In this document: positions 1 through 8,882 of the stretch, one piece after another
Position numbering within the stretch: the first letter of the stretch is position 1
Layout of the letters: the number at the start of each line of letters is the position of its first letter
Assembly (NCBI RefSeq): GCF_000733855.1
Contig: NZ_JPOJ01000001.1
Location: 2,869,001-2,933,000 of the forward strand
Direction of reading: 5' to 3'
Origin: Methylomicrobium agile
GTDB lineage: Bacteria; Pseudomonadota; Gammaproteobacteria; Methylococcales; Methylomonadaceae
DNA: 64,000 bases
Notes under the pieces: generated by a model
What the model was told of the DNA's origin: nothing
Database searches by the model: none
Seen by the model: the letters and a program-made list of their open reading frames with translations, nothing else
Made by a program: the position numbers and the translations under genes

Positions 1-377
1 TGGCGTTCCTGAAGCGGGAAGGCATCGCCAACACGGTCTGGCTGACCGCGGACGTGCATTATGCGGCCGCTCATTTTTACGAGCCGGCGAAGGCCCGGTT
101 CAAGGATTTCGAACCGTTTTGGGAGTTTGTCGCGGGGCCTTTGAACGCGGGCAGCTTCGGCCCGCACGAGCTGGACGATACGTTCGGTCCGCAAGTGATC
201 TTCCAGAAAGCCTCGCCGGTATCGAATCTGTCGCCGTTGTTGGGCTTGCAATCGTTCGGCCAGGTCGACGTTGACGGCCGGAGCGGGGTAATGACGGTTG
301 TGCTGAAAGACGGCGAAGGGAACGCGCTGTATACCGGGGAACTTGTGCCTGCTTGGCGAAAACGCGGGCCGAAATGA
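1..377 (+). CDS. phoD: PhoD-family alkaline phosphatase, C-terminal fragment
   Basis: The frame is open from the left edge of the window, so only the last ~125 residues are present. The fragment has W-L-T-A-D-V-H-Y followed by F-E-P-F-W-E-F-V-A-G-P-L-N-A-G, the typical C-terminal part of PhoD-type metallophosphatases, in which the Asp and His of the DVH motif bind metal. These are exported phosphodiesterase/phosphomonoesterases that free phosphate from organic esters. The signal peptide and the first catalytic motifs lie outside the window. The stop TGA is at 375-377. The family call is firm; the exact substrate is not known. Confidence 0.8.
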   Translation, partial: AFLKREGIANTVWLTADVHYAAAHFYEPAKARFKDFEPFWEFVAGPLNAGSFGPHELDDTFGPQVIFQKASPVSNLSPLLGLQSFGQVDVDGRSGVMTVVLKDGEGNALYTGELVPAWRKRGPK

Positions 378-534
378 ATACGCGGCCTATCCATTCTCTA
401 TCCATTATGGCACTTTTATATCTCTATACAGCGTCTTGCCGGTATCTGTAGAATCTTCTTTTAGAAGAACCTCACGGACATAACAAAAACATCGGAGCGG
501 GGGGCCATCTGCCTTTAACGATAAATAAACTAGA

Positions 535-825
535 GTGAGCGTTATGAAAATGAAATTATTCGCCATTATTCAGCCGACCAACAAAGGTCTCGCCAAAAGT
601 TTCACCGCTTATTGCCCGGATATTCCGGGCTGCATTGCCCACGGGCCGACCGAGGAAAAAGCCTTGTTGGCCCTACAGACCACCCTTTCGCACCAGATAC
701 AAAACCTGGAAGAACTCGGGCTCGAACCGCCGATGCACCAGTGCAAGGTAAAAGTTCTGGAGGTCGAAACCGTCGATGTGCCGCAAAACGATTACGGTTT
801 TGCCAACTTAAGCCGCCTGCACTAA
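535..825 (+). CDS. HicB-like small protein (type II antitoxin fold)
   Basis: This 96-residue protein has a short beta-rich N-terminus, then Y-C-P-D-I-P-G-C and T-E-E-K-A-L-L-A-L, which is the pattern of HicB antitoxins (partial RNase H fold, binds the HicA RNase). No hicA-sized frame with a dsRBD-like sequence is seen on either side, so it may be a solitary HicB-like protein. The start is uncertain: GTG 535 opens the frame, while ATG 544 and ATG 550 are in frame and neither has a strong Shine-Dalgarno. It lacks the C-terminal DNA-binding domain of long HicB forms. Family moderately sure, function not. Confidence 0.6.
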   Translation: MSVMKMKLFAIIQPTNKGLAKSFTAYCPDIPGCIAHGPTEEKALLALQTTLSHQIQNLEELGLEPPMHQCKVKVLEVETVDVPQNDYGFANLSRLH

Positions 826-977
826 CTGAATCCTGCGGGAAACAGCATCAGCCTTTAGTTGGGATGTGACAGAAAATCACTTCCCCCAAAAGGCTACCCG
901 ATCGTTCCCTCGCGCTACGCGCCTCATCGGACACCTCGGCTGGCGGCAATGGGGCAGAGACGTTTTTTTTAAACTCA

Positions 978-1054
978 GTTGTAGGGTACGCTGTGCGTAC
1001 CTTCCCTCCTCAATGGTATAGCACACCAATGGTACGCACAGCGTACCCTACAAC
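978..1054. repeat. REP pair (BIME-like), family A, copy 1
   Basis: Two 24-bp arms (978-1001 and 1031-1054) are perfect reverse complements. Each arm carries GTAGGGTACGCTGTGCGTA, so each is itself partly palindromic and is headed by GTAG. A GTAG head plus internal hairpin is the hallmark of REP sequences mobilised by RAYT (Y1 transposase-like) enzymes. The same arms recur at 4315-4377 and 13937-13999. No RAYT gene is in the window. Confidence 0.8.
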
Positions 1055-1162
1055 GCATGCCGGGCGGGGATATTCATTCCGTCCGTAACGTTTGAAGCGG
1101 GACGGACAGGGAGGATGATTTTGTGCTTGCGGAGAATTTTCAAACAGGGGGACGGGGAGATA

Positions 1163-1318
1163 AACCCATAGGCGCTAACTTAAAAATTGACCAATTCCAA
1201 TAAAAATAATTAATTTCCAATATGTTATGGTTTTTGGAACGGCAAATCAAAGTAAAACTTTAAGGAGAGATTCCTTTTACTTTCAATATTTTATATTTTA
1301 GGTTAGCGCCTATGGGTT
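1163..1318. mobile_element. MITE-like element with ~23-bp terminal inverted repeats
   Basis: The left end starts AACCCATAGGCGCTAAC at 1163 and the right end is its reverse complement finishing at 1318. The match extends inward to 22 of 23 bases (1163-1185 against 1296-1318). The ~110-bp interior is AT-rich and non-coding. Both flanks read ATA (1160-1162, 1319-1321), a possible 3-bp target duplication. This is the structure of a non-autonomous element. No parent transposase is in the window, so the family is unassigned. Confidence 0.65.
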
Positions 1319-1477
1319 ATAACCCCCCCCCCGTTCCGCTCAGTGTAACAATTTTCAGGGGCCGATATTTTGCCTTCATTGGAAATTTATGTGAAGTTTC
1401 TCCCGTCGAGGCCCGGCGTTCTCGCTACCGCGTAGCCACTCTATATAGGGAAGGGCCGATTCGGCATCCGCCTGGGC

Positions 1478-2932
1478 TTACCGGCGCGCGCCGGATCTTG
1501 CGCCGCCTCCGAAAGACCCGCTTCCGCGGGTGCCGAAGCGGGCGCCGCCTTGAAATCCTTCGAAGGCTCCGCGGCGGGGAGCCGCCGGCGACATGCTTCT
1601 TTCTGCGGTACGAGGCGGCAGGAAGATGCGCTCCCGGCGATGGAGGGGAGCGGCGCGGATGTTTTGGGGCACTTGAATTCCTTGGCCGAAAGACCGCCGT
1701 TCGCGTCCGTTTCCGCCGGCAAGCCGTCTCGCTTCTTGCTGCGGGTTCGTCCGGCGATTGGCAATATCGCGGGAACGATACGATGGAGTGACAGCGGAAC
1801 CGCCGTTCCGCCGCGCCGCTCGAAGGGCGGAATTCCAGCGGATGATTTGAGGGCGCTGGCTTCGGCTTCCCGAAAAACCTTCCCTGGAAGCGGAGCGGTT
1901 CCAGCCGCGGCGGCTCCCGACGCGCGACACGATGGCCCGAGCGCCGGCTCTGGCAGACGGCGTGTAAAACCCGTATCTGGGCTGGCGAAAGCCTCCTGGA
2001 GGCGTTTTGAGCGATCTCTCGGCCCCTGGATAACGGTATCTGTTGCCGCCGGTATGGCGGCTGACGAAATAACGATGGCGGTCGAGAAATACAGCGCGGT
2101 GAAAATCGTTCAACACGAAGAAGCCGGGAAAATAGAATCCCGTGGACCAGAAGGGGTAAGGCGTCCAGGTGTAAAGATAATCGTAAGGCGCCGGCGGCGA
2201 ATAATAGGTGACCACGGGCGGGCCGTACACGTCGAAATAATCCTCGACGGCGCCGGAATTCGGATTTGGCGCGTATTCCGGCAGGGGCGCTTCGCCCGTC
2301 AGTCCTCCGTCCAGGTCGGAAACTCCGGGGGGCGCCGGCGGATTCAGGGTTTTGACGCTGTTCCGATAGGCTTCCGGTATGGCATTGTAGTCATCGGTGT
2401 AATGAATTTCTCCCTGCACGTCGGTATAGCGATACAAGGGCTTGTTTTCCGGCTTGCGGACCGGGCCGGCAGGCGTTTTCAGATCCGGCGTCACGTCGAG
2501 CCCGAGTGCTTTTTCCACTTCGGCGAGCAGCGCCAGGGCTTGGTGCTTGCCGAAACCGAGTTTTCCCTGCCCGGCGGCGTCGGCAAGGCTTTTCTCGATA
2601 TCCCCCAGTACCGCCGGCGTTACGGGATAATCGGTAATCCAGCCGTTTGCGGGCCCGATGCCGAAGCCGTCGAGCAGCGATTCCGCTTGGGCTTCGTCCG
2701 GCGCCCGGCCAAGCTTTAACGCTTCGGCGAGCCGCACGGCGAATACGCCTTCGGGCACCAAAGCCTGTTCCATAGGGGGCAACCCGGTCGTGGCAGCGGC
2801 AGGGGGTGAAGCGACGGCGGGCCGCGGAGGATTTACGGTCTCTTCTCCGTAAGCGGCCGCCGCAAGCAGGCATCCGGCGGCGGCAAGAAACACCGCATGG
2901 CGGATGTGCCGTGTGAAGACTGGAGCGGACAT
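1478..2932 (-). CDS. Secreted protein with DUF4124-like domain and low-complexity tail
   Basis: This 484-residue protein has a signal peptide (R-H-I-R-H-A-V-F-L-A-A-A-G then A-A-A-A-Y-G, cleavage near residue 29). Around residues 165-195 it has L-Y-R-Y-T-D-V-Q-G-E-I-H-Y-T-D-D and I-P-E-A-Y-R, which match DUF4124, a small domain of periplasmic proteins. A Tyr/Pro-rich stretch (D-Y-F-D-V-Y-G-P-P, P-Y-D-Y-L-Y) follows. The last ~200 residues are Arg/Ser/Gly-rich and end in G-S-F-G-G-G-A-R-S-G-A-R-R. GAGG lies 8 nt before the ATG, supporting this start. Function unknown; an envelope or surface role is inferred. Confidence 0.65.
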   Translation of the reverse strand: MSAPVFTRHIRHAVFLAAAGCLLAAAAYGEETVNPPRPAVASPPAAATTGLPPMEQALVPEGVFAVRLAEALKLGRAPDEAQAESLLDGFGIGPANGWITDYPVTPAVLGDIEKSLADAAGQGKLGFGKHQALALLAEVEKALGLDVTPDLKTPAGPVRKPENKPLYRYTDVQGEIHYTDDYNAIPEAYRNSVKTLNPPAPPGVSDLDGGLTGEAPLPEYAPNPNSGAVEDYFDVYGPPVVTYYSPPAPYDYLYTWTPYPFWSTGFYFPGFFVLNDFHRAVFLDRHRYFVSRHTGGNRYRYPGAERSLKTPPGGFRQPRYGFYTPSARAGARAIVSRVGSRRGWNRSASREGFSGSRSQRPQIIRWNSALRAARRNGGSAVTPSYRSRDIANRRTNPQQEARRLAGGNGRERRSFGQGIQVPQNIRAAPLHRRERIFLPPRTAERSMSPAAPRRGAFEGFQGGARFGTRGSGSFGGGARSGARR

Positions 2933-3255
2933 GATTGACGCCTCGATGTCGGAAAATCTTTAGGCCGCCGGCCGGCCGATAAAATTCCCTGGGTTCTATC
3001 GGCGTTCATCAAGGCCGTTCGGTTGCGAAAGTTTGCCAGTTCGCCGGATGGCATGCCGAACAGGCAGGCGGTTTTCGCTTTTTGATGGCGACGTCGATAC
3101 TGCCGACCCAGGCGTCGTCCCTCCGGCGGAAGGCTTTGAGATTCCTGCTCGAATCGACTACCGCGGAGAGATTAAAAATCGTTCTACAGGGGCGTATTAG
3201 CCGAAACTCGTCAGCTCGAACGCGGCATGCAAAAGAGAATCTTCCGCGGCTCGTG
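2933..3255. other. Gene-free stretch
   Basis: Short frames exist on both strands but none has a family resemblance or a good ribosome-binding site. It contains the upstream region of the DUF4124-like gene and the downstream end of the metallothionein gene. No repeat or clear terminator was seen. Confidence 0.4.
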
Positions 3256-3441
3256 CTACCGGTCGTCCTTTGCTGCGGGATTGCATTCGGCATGCCCGCA
3301 GTTGCAAGTATCGGCGCCGACCATATTTTCGCAATAATCGCTGCAATATTTCTGGCCGGCCGAAACCGGACAATGGCAGCCGGCGTGCGCGCATTCGGAG
3401 GATGGGGTCGAGGCGGGCCGGGTGTTTTCCCTTGAGATCAT
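3256..3441 (-). CDS. Small bacterial metallothionein
   Basis: This is a 61-residue cysteine-rich protein. The core C-A-H-A-G-C-H-C, then K-Y-C-S-D-Y-C, then T-C-N-C-G-H-A-E-C gives eight Cys and several His. That spacing matches bacterial metallothioneins (SmtA/BmtA family), which bind Zn or Cd in the cytoplasm. The ATG at 3441 is chosen over an upstream in-frame ATG (3480) because AGGAGA sits 9 nt before it. The N-terminal ~15 residues are polar and not part of the metal core. It appears monocistronic. No metal-responsive operator was identified by eye. Confidence 0.75.
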   Translation of the reverse strand: MISRENTRPASTPSSECAHAGCHCPVSAGQKYCSDYCENMVGADTCNCGHAECNPAAKDDR

Positions 3442-3728
3442 TCCTTGTCTCCTGTGATTGTTGACTCTCCCTTTTTTCATTTTATCCGTCGGTCGTCAGC
3501 GGTTATGTTCGCTAGCGAGCTTAAGCGGAAATTTTTGCGGAAAAAACGACTTTTTATAAAAAATCAAAGGCTTTTCCGCTTCGAAGCGATACGCCGAAGT
3601 ATTTGCCCGGTCCGCCGGCCCGGCCGGCGGCTACGGGCTTGGCGCAGCGTCGAACTCCGATCCTGCCTGCGCTGCCGGTGTATCGGAAGGCGGGTAGGAG
3701 AGCGTTCGACGCTCCTTTGGGCCGCGGT

Positions 3729-4058
3729 TTATTCGGATTTTGCCTGACCTTTTTTATTCTTCCAGTGTCCGCGGTGCTGTTTTTTGAGCGCGTCGAGTTT
3801 GGTCAATTGTTCCGGAGTCAATACGGCGCCGAGTTTGCTGTGGGTTTCTTCGTGCAGCGCCTTGAATTTGTCCTGTTGTTCCTTAAAGATCGCTTCCACT
3901 TTGCCTTTTTGTTCTTCCGTCAGTTGCAGCTCCTGGGTCAGGCGTTCGATCCGAGGCTGCTGATGATCTTCCGAACCGGGGCCCTGGGCGCCGGGAAACG
4001 CGGCAGCGGTCAACGGGAAGATCGTTACGAATGCGAGTGTCAGTAAGGTTTTGTTCAT
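3729..4058 (-). CDS. Spy/CpxP-family periplasmic protein
   Basis: This 109-residue protein has a signal peptide (M-N-K-T-L-L-T-L-A-F-V, cleavage near A-A-A-F). The mature part is helical and charged, with two LTxxQ-type motifs (L-T-E-E-Q-K near residue 46, L-T-P-E-Q-L near residue 80), the signature of the Spy/CpxP family of periplasmic chaperone/stress sensors. A GAGG lies ~9 nt upstream of the ATG. It is 385 bp from baeR on the same strand. In Escherichia coli spy is a BaeR target, so regulation by the neighbouring BaeSR pair is a sensible inference. The C-terminus is Lys/His-rich. Confidence 0.8.
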   Translation of the reverse strand: MNKTLLTLAFVTIFPLTAAAFPGAQGPGSEDHQQPRIERLTQELQLTEEQKGKVEAIFKEQQDKFKALHEETHSKLGAVLTPEQLTKLDALKKQHRGHWKNKKGQAKSE

Positions 4059-4442
4059 GGTCTTGCCTCATTCAGATTAATTTGGGGATTCGAACGGGAG
4101 GTTTCGCCGTTCTTGGGGAATAAGATAATCGGCGACCATGCAAACAATTTGCAGCAATTGTGGAAACAATGTGGAAGTTTCAGCGCGGTATTTCGAGCGG
4201 AAACAGGAAGGACGCGAAACGGCGCCGCCCCTGGAGATGCGGTAGAGCATTTTCGCTTTGGGTATATGGCCTTCGTAAGGAAAGCACGTCATTCAGGGAT
4301 TGCCGGACGACTGCCCCCGTAGGGTACGCTGTGCGTACCCTCCATGTCGAAAGGTACGCACAGCGTACCCTACGGGGCTGGGCTTAACGGCTGGGCGCCT
4401 TTCAGAAGGTGAGGACCTCTCTGCACTCGATATGAAAATGCG
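4059..4442. other. Intergenic stretch with REP pair
   Basis: No gene is supported here. It should contain the promoter of the spy-like gene and holds the second family-A REP pair (4315-4377) immediately downstream of baeR. Confidence 0.45.
4315..4377. repeat. REP pair, family A, copy 2
   Basis: Arms 4315-4339 and 4353-4377 are perfect reverse complements over 25 bp. They carry the same GTAGGGTACGCTGTGCGTA core as the copies at 978-1054 and 13937-13999. The loop differs between copies, while the arms are strictly conserved. Confidence 0.8.
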
Positions 4443-5117
4443 CTAATCCGGGTTTTCGTAACGGTAGCCGGCGCCGTAAACCGAGTGGATCACTTCCTTT
4501 TCGGGCAGCAGTTCGGCCAGTTTTTTGCGCAGCTTCTTGATGTGGCTGTCGATCGTCCGGTCGGAGACGATGCGCTGGTCGGGATAGATCAGATCCATCA
4601 ACTGCTGCCTGGAGAAAATGCGTCCCGGCTGCCGGTGCAAGGCCTGCAGCAGTTCGAATTCGACCGCGGTCAATTCGGCTTCCCGGCTGCCGGCGCGCAC
4701 CCGGAATTGGCCGGGATCGAGAGCCAGCGAATGCCCGTTCGGTGTTGGGGCGGGCGGTTGCAGGCGGCGCAAGACCGCCTTTACGCGCGCGACCATCTCG
4801 CGCGGGCTGAAAGGCTTGCAGATATAGTCGTCGGCGCCGAGCTCCAGCCCCAGCAGGCGGTCGATTTCTTCGATGCGTGCGGTGACCATGATGATCGGCA
4901 CCGTGCTGAAGCTCCTGATCTCGCGGCACAGTTCCAGGCCGTCCCGGCCGGGCAGCATCAGATCCAGCAGCACCAGGTCGGCGCCATGCTGCCTGAGCCA
5001 GGGCACGACGGCGAGGCCGTCGGCCAGAATCGTGCCGGCAAAGCCCGCCGCCTGCAGATAATCGGCCTCCAATTGCGCGAGCCGGGGTTCGTCTTCGACG
5101 ATCAGTATCCGTTTCAT
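4443..5117 (-). CDS. baeR: BaeR-like OmpR-family response regulator
   Basis: This 224-residue regulator has a receiver domain at residues ~3-115: acidic pocket E-D-E at 8-10, phospho-acceptor D52 in L-L-D-L-M-L-P-G, and Lys in C-K-P-F-S. A winged-helix DNA-binding domain follows at ~125-220 (S-D-R-T-I-D-S-H-I-K-K-L-R, V-Y-G-A-G-Y-R-Y). Segments such as I-E-E-I-D-R-L-L-G-L-E-L-G-A-D-D-Y-I-C match BaeR closely. Its ATG (5115-5117) overlaps the TGA of baeS by 4 bp. The frame runs on upstream through baeS to 6638, but that is an open artefact. It likely controls envelope-stress genes including the nearby spy-like gene. Confidence 0.9.
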   Translation of the reverse strand: MKRILIVEDEPRLAQLEADYLQAAGFAGTILADGLAVVPWLRQHGADLVLLDLMLPGRDGLELCREIRSFSTVPIIMVTARIEEIDRLLGLELGADDYICKPFSPREMVARVKAVLRRLQPPAPTPNGHSLALDPGQFRVRAGSREAELTAVEFELLQALHRQPGRIFSRQQLMDLIYPDQRIVSDRTIDSHIKKLRKKLAELLPEKEVIHSVYGAGYRYENPD

Positions 5118-6556
5118 CCGTTCACCGGCAGTTCGATCCGAACCCGAAGCCCGCCCGCCGCGGAAGCGCTTGCGCTGATCTTGCCCCGGTGCGCCTTCAC
5201 GATATTGCTGCAGATCGCCAGCCCGAGGCCGGCGCCGCCGTGATGGCGGCTGCGCGAGCTTTCGACCCGGTAAAAGCGGTCGAACAGGTGCGGCAGCGCC
5301 GCTTCCGGCACGCCCGGCGCGCTGTCGGCAAATTCGACCGCGAGCGCGCCGGCTTTCCGCGCGGCGGTCACGTTCAGTCGTCCCCCGGCGTCGGTATAAT
5401 TCAGGCTGTTGGTCAACAGGTTGCGGAAAAGCTGCGACAGGCGGTCCGGGTCGGCATGAAGGGTAAATGGGGATTCGCGCCGGTCGATGAGTTTTACCGC
5501 GATCCCTTTGGCGGCAAATTCCGGGGCTAGGGCGTCCGTGTCCGCCCGCAGGATCGCAACCGGGTCGACCGCGGATTTGCGGTAGCTCAAGGCGCCCTGG
5601 TCGGACAGCGAGAGTTGATACAGATCGTCGGTCAGGCGGTTCAGGCGCATCAGATCGCCGTACAAGGCATCGACCGCCTCGCGCGTCAAAGGACGAATGC
5701 CGTCCTGCAAGGCTTCCAGTTCGCCGCGCAGCAGCGCGATCGGTGTCCGCAGTTCGTGCGAAATGTCCGCGATCCAGCGCCGCCGCGCCCGTTCGGCCTG
5801 TCCCAGCGCGGCCGCCATCTCGTTGAAATCGCGCGCCAATTGCCCCAGTTCGTCGGCCGATTCGACCGGCAGGCGGATGTCGTAATTGCCGGCCGCCAGC
5901 GTTCTGGCCGCGCCGGCGATGCGTTTTAACGGCCGGCCGAGCGCGTACGCCAGCACCGAGGCGAGCACCGCGGACAGCAGCACCATTCCCAGCGCGATCC
6001 ATACGAAAGACCGGCCTTGCCGTTCGATGAACTGCAGCTCGATCGGCTGATTGAGCGGTTTGCCGGGCAACACGCCCAGGTAGCCGACGACCTGCTGTCG
6101 GTACAGAATAGGGTGCAAGGCCAATTGCTCCAACCGGTCGCGGCGGCCGAAAATAACCGTTTTGTCCGCGCGCAGCAGCATCACCCGCAATTCCAGCGGC
6201 AGAAACCGGCGTTCGGATTTCGGGCCGGGCAAATCGGGCGGCCAAACGTCCGGCGGTTCTCTCATGGCTTGCCTCAGCCAGTCCAGCGGAAAATGACGCC
6301 GATGTTCGTGGCTTGTCCCCAGCAAGTCCAGCCATTGGCGTTTGTTGCCGGCCAGGCGCTCCCAACCGGGATCGGCCGTGTAATGATTTTCGAGATTTTC
6401 GAGCAGCGTGGACAGGTGCTCCTGCTGCCTTTTTTCGAGAAACTCGGCGAAGCCGCGGTCCAGCGACCAGCGCATGAAGGCGTACATGCCGGCGACTACC
6501 AGCAGCGTCGTCAGCAGCAGGGTCAAAAACAGCTTGAAACGGATCGATTTGGGCAT
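5114..6556 (-). CDS. baeS: BaeS-like sensor histidine kinase
   Basis: This 480-residue membrane kinase has TM1 at residues ~8-27, a periplasmic sensor domain of ~150 residues rich in Trp/Arg/Pro, and TM2 near 180-200. A HAMP domain follows, then H-box D-I-S-H-E-L-R-T-P-I-A-L-L-R-G-E-L-E-A with the phospho-His, N-box N-L-L-T-N-S-L-N-Y-T-D and a G-A-G-L-G-L-A-I catalytic loop. The wording around the H-box and D-D-L-Y-Q-L-S-L-S-D-Q-G-A-L-S-Y matches BaeS. It is translationally coupled to baeR by an ATGA overlap. Its signal is unknown; family members sense envelope damage. Confidence 0.9.
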   Translation of the reverse strand: MPKSIRFKLFLTLLLTTLLVVAGMYAFMRWSLDRGFAEFLEKRQQEHLSTLLENLENHYTADPGWERLAGNKRQWLDLLGTSHEHRRHFPLDWLRQAMREPPDVWPPDLPGPKSERRFLPLELRVMLLRADKTVIFGRRDRLEQLALHPILYRQQVVGYLGVLPGKPLNQPIELQFIERQGRSFVWIALGMVLLSAVLASVLAYALGRPLKRIAGAARTLAAGNYDIRLPVESADELGQLARDFNEMAAALGQAERARRRWIADISHELRTPIALLRGELEALQDGIRPLTREAVDALYGDLMRLNRLTDDLYQLSLSDQGALSYRKSAVDPVAILRADTDALAPEFAAKGIAVKLIDRRESPFTLHADPDRLSQLFRNLLTNSLNYTDAGGRLNVTAARKAGALAVEFADSAPGVPEAALPHLFDRFYRVESSRSRHHGGAGLGLAICSNIVKAHRGKISASASAAGGLRVRIELPVNG

Positions 6557-6790
6557 CGGTCGGCAAAACGGAAATATTCGGCAGGCCAGATTTTACCGGG
6601 ATTGCGCCGATTCCGTGGAAATACTTCCTTCGGATCATCCGTTAACCGGGACGATAACGAATCTTTTTCCGCGGCGGCGGTCGAAATCTCCGTAGCTTTA
6701 TCTCACTGGGGCGACAAAGCGCAGGGGAAAATATTTTTCGGGATCGCTCCGGCCGGTTTGCGCCGGAGCATGGCGGGTGAGGGAACGGTT

Positions 6791-8512
6791 ATGCGGTATT
6801 TTATGGAAGTGTTGACTCTCGTCATCGGCGTTACCTTGGCCGGTCCTGTTCCCGAAGCCGCCGCCGCTTTCGATACTGCCAAACACAAGAGACCTTACGC
6901 AAGAATGACGGTTGCCGGCCCGGACGACGTCTGGGCGCGTATCCGTTCCGGAATGGGCATTCTTCGCCCGGCCGCTGCCGATCAGGCGGCGGTCCGCTCC
7001 GGTTCTTCGGCGGTTGTCCTCAAAAAGCGTAAGCATCGGGGTGGAGGCCGCTATTTGCGATCCTCTTTCGAAGCTTTGCCGCAAACGGAGCTTGTTTCCG
7101 ATGATTCGGAATCAAGCCGGCCGAAATTTGCTCCGCCCCGCTACACGGCGCTGGGCATGAAACTGCTGGGCGCGAAAGGCTCGCAGGACAACGAGGCGGA
7201 TTGCGTGCCGTTCGCGGCGAAGAGGCGGCACGGCAATGTGCTTGTTGCGGATAGCGAGACGGCTTTGCGGGCATGGAAGGAGCAAACCCGAATCGGGGAG
7301 CCGCATCTCGATTTTCGCCGGCAACCCGCCCTTGGCTCAACCGACAGGTTAACCGGCCGGTTAAATGGCTTTAAAGCTTCAGCGCGTTTGTCCTGGCGCC
7401 TGAGCACAGAAGAGGGGACTGTAAAAACGGCCTCGCGTTGCGCAAAATCCCGATCATTCGCGCCCGGACCGGGCAGCCGGCAGCCGGAGCGCAATGCAAA
7501 CCGGCTCGAAAAACAGGCTCTTCCGGCAGGGCATCCAGGCGAACAGGCCGCGATCGACCCGCGTATCGATAAATTCATCGACGTTTACACCCGAAATCCC
7601 GATTTCCTCTATCGCGTAGGCGAACGCGCGCGCCCCTACCTGTACCATATCGTCGAAGAACTCAGCCGTTACCGGTTGCCGCTGGAGCTGGCGCTGCTCC
7701 CGATCGTCGAAAGCGCTTACCGGCCGACCGCCGAATCTCCGAAAAACGCTAAAGGGCTCTGGCAATTCATTCCCGGCACCGGCATCGACTACGATTTGAC
7801 GCAAAGCCGCGATTATGACGAACGGCTCGATATTCAAAAATCCACCCAGGCGGCGATACGTTTCCTGAGCGGTTTATATCGCCATTTCAACGGCGACTGG
7901 CTGCTGGCGCTGGCGGCTTATAATGCGGGGCAGGCCGCGGTAGACAATGCGGTCGGCCGTAACCGGGCGGCGGGCTTGCCGGCCGATTTCTGGTCGCTGA
8001 ACTTGCCCCGTGAAACGAAGGAGTACGTTCCCCGGCTGCTGGCTTTATCGGCGATCTTCGCCCGCCCGGCCCACTTTGATGTTCGGTTGCCGTCCGTCAA
8101 GAACGAGCCGTATTTCGTCAAAGTCAAAATCGACGATGCGTTTGAAGTGAATTATCTGGCCGAAAAGAAAATCGCCGCGATCGCGGGTCTGGCCGATATG
8201 CCGCCTGATCGATTCCGCAGGCTTAACCCCGGTTATCTCGGGACCGTTTTGCCGCGCCGGCATGCTTACGTTTTTCTGCTGCCTTCGGATAACGCGGTCC
8301 GGCTTCGCCGGCGCCTGGCAGGTTTGTCCCGCAACGCCGTGTTTGCGGCGGAAAAACCGGCGGCAAATACCGGTTCATACGCTCCGGCTTCGCTTTTGGC
8401 CGGGGATTCGGCGGTCGGCAGTTCTTCCGGGCATCCGAAGTTCGCTGTGCCTTTCTTATTGCTTGACGAGGACGGCGAACAACGCCTGCCGGCGGAAGCT
8501 GGCGGCTTTTGA
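6791..8512 (+). CDS. MltD-like membrane-bound lytic murein transglycosylase
   Basis: This 573-residue exported protein has an N-terminal hydrophobic signal (M-E-V-L-T-L-V-I-G-V-T-L-A-G). A ~240-residue basic, low-complexity linker follows, then an SLT domain from about residue 255: L-P-I-V-E-S-A-Y with the catalytic Glu, A-K-G-L-W-Q-F-I-P-G-T-G, and L-A-A-Y-N-A-G-Q-A-A-V. This domain order and the E-S-A-Y motif are typical of MltD, which cleaves peptidoglycan strands to anhydro-muropeptides. The tail resembles a degenerate LysM (F-R-R-L-N-P-G-Y-L). I start at ATG 6791 (GAGGG ~9 nt upstream); the frame continues 5' only as the antisense of baeS. Confidence 0.8.
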   Translation: MRYFMEVLTLVIGVTLAGPVPEAAAAFDTAKHKRPYARMTVAGPDDVWARIRSGMGILRPAAADQAAVRSGSSAVVLKKRKHRGGGRYLRSSFEALPQTELVSDDSESSRPKFAPPRYTALGMKLLGAKGSQDNEADCVPFAAKRRHGNVLVADSETALRAWKEQTRIGEPHLDFRRQPALGSTDRLTGRLNGFKASARLSWRLSTEEGTVKTASRCAKSRSFAPGPGSRQPERNANRLEKQALPAGHPGEQAAIDPRIDKFIDVYTRNPDFLYRVGERARPYLYHIVEELSRYRLPLELALLPIVESAYRPTAESPKNAKGLWQFIPGTGIDYDLTQSRDYDERLDIQKSTQAAIRFLSGLYRHFNGDWLLALAAYNAGQAAVDNAVGRNRAAGLPADFWSLNLPRETKEYVPRLLALSAIFARPAHFDVRLPSVKNEPYFVKVKIDDAFEVNYLAEKKIAAIAGLADMPPDRFRRLNPGYLGTVLPRRHAYVFLLPSDNAVRLRRRLAGLSRNAVFAAEKPAANTGSYAPASLLAGDSAVGSSSGHPKFAVPFLLLDEDGEQRLPAEAGGF

Positions 8513-8882
8513 GTCGGCGGTTTCGGCTTGCGCCTGCGTTTTCGTTTTCATTCTGGCCGTTGCCGGCAGGTACCCTATTTTTTCCCCGACAGCCCGAGAA
8601 AAATCTTTGCGGCACGTCAGGAGATACGACGCACTTCATTCCATCCGGTTCGACGTTCGGGCCGGCCTTTTCGGGGCCGGATTTTTGCATGACTCGCTCA
8701 GCGTGCCGTGATAGCATGAGCCGCATAAAGTCCAGGTAGAGCTTTATTCTTCGATTTTCATGGCCGATTTTTCCGTTTGCCCGAGCGGGTCCGCTCGGCA
8801 GGATCCCGGTAATACTGTGCCGGCCCGGTTTTTCACGGAGCTCTTTTGCACCCTTGCCAAACACTGTTGGAATGCGCTTTAA
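8513..8882. other. Intergenic stretch before the Zorya-like operon
   Basis: No gene or repeat is supported. It must hold the promoter of the zorABC operon, but I see no convincing -35/-10 pair by eye. Confidence 0.4.

Larger units (their letters stand above)
826..1477. other. Gene-free stretch carrying a REP pair and a MITE-like element
   Basis: I see no credible gene here. The stretch holds a palindromic REP pair (978-1054), a terminal-inverted-repeat element (1163-1318) and, directly after it, a run of ten C (1323-1332). The remainder shows no recognisable structure. Confidence 0.6.

Noticed and set aside
1550-2719. Long plus-strand frame (389 codons)
   Set aside because: It is antisense to the DUF4124-like gene, which has a signal peptide, a domain match and a Shine-Dalgarno.
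4443-6638. A single 731-residue minus-strand frame covering both baeR and the antisense-frame of baeS
   Set aside because: Only the last 224 codons (baeR) resemble a protein family; the rest overlaps baeS in another frame and is Arg/Ala-rich as expected for a GC-rich shadow.
6017-6790. 5' extension of the MltD-like gene
   Set aside because: It runs opposite to baeS and has no family similarity; the ATG at 6791 has a ribosome-binding site and is followed by a signal peptide.
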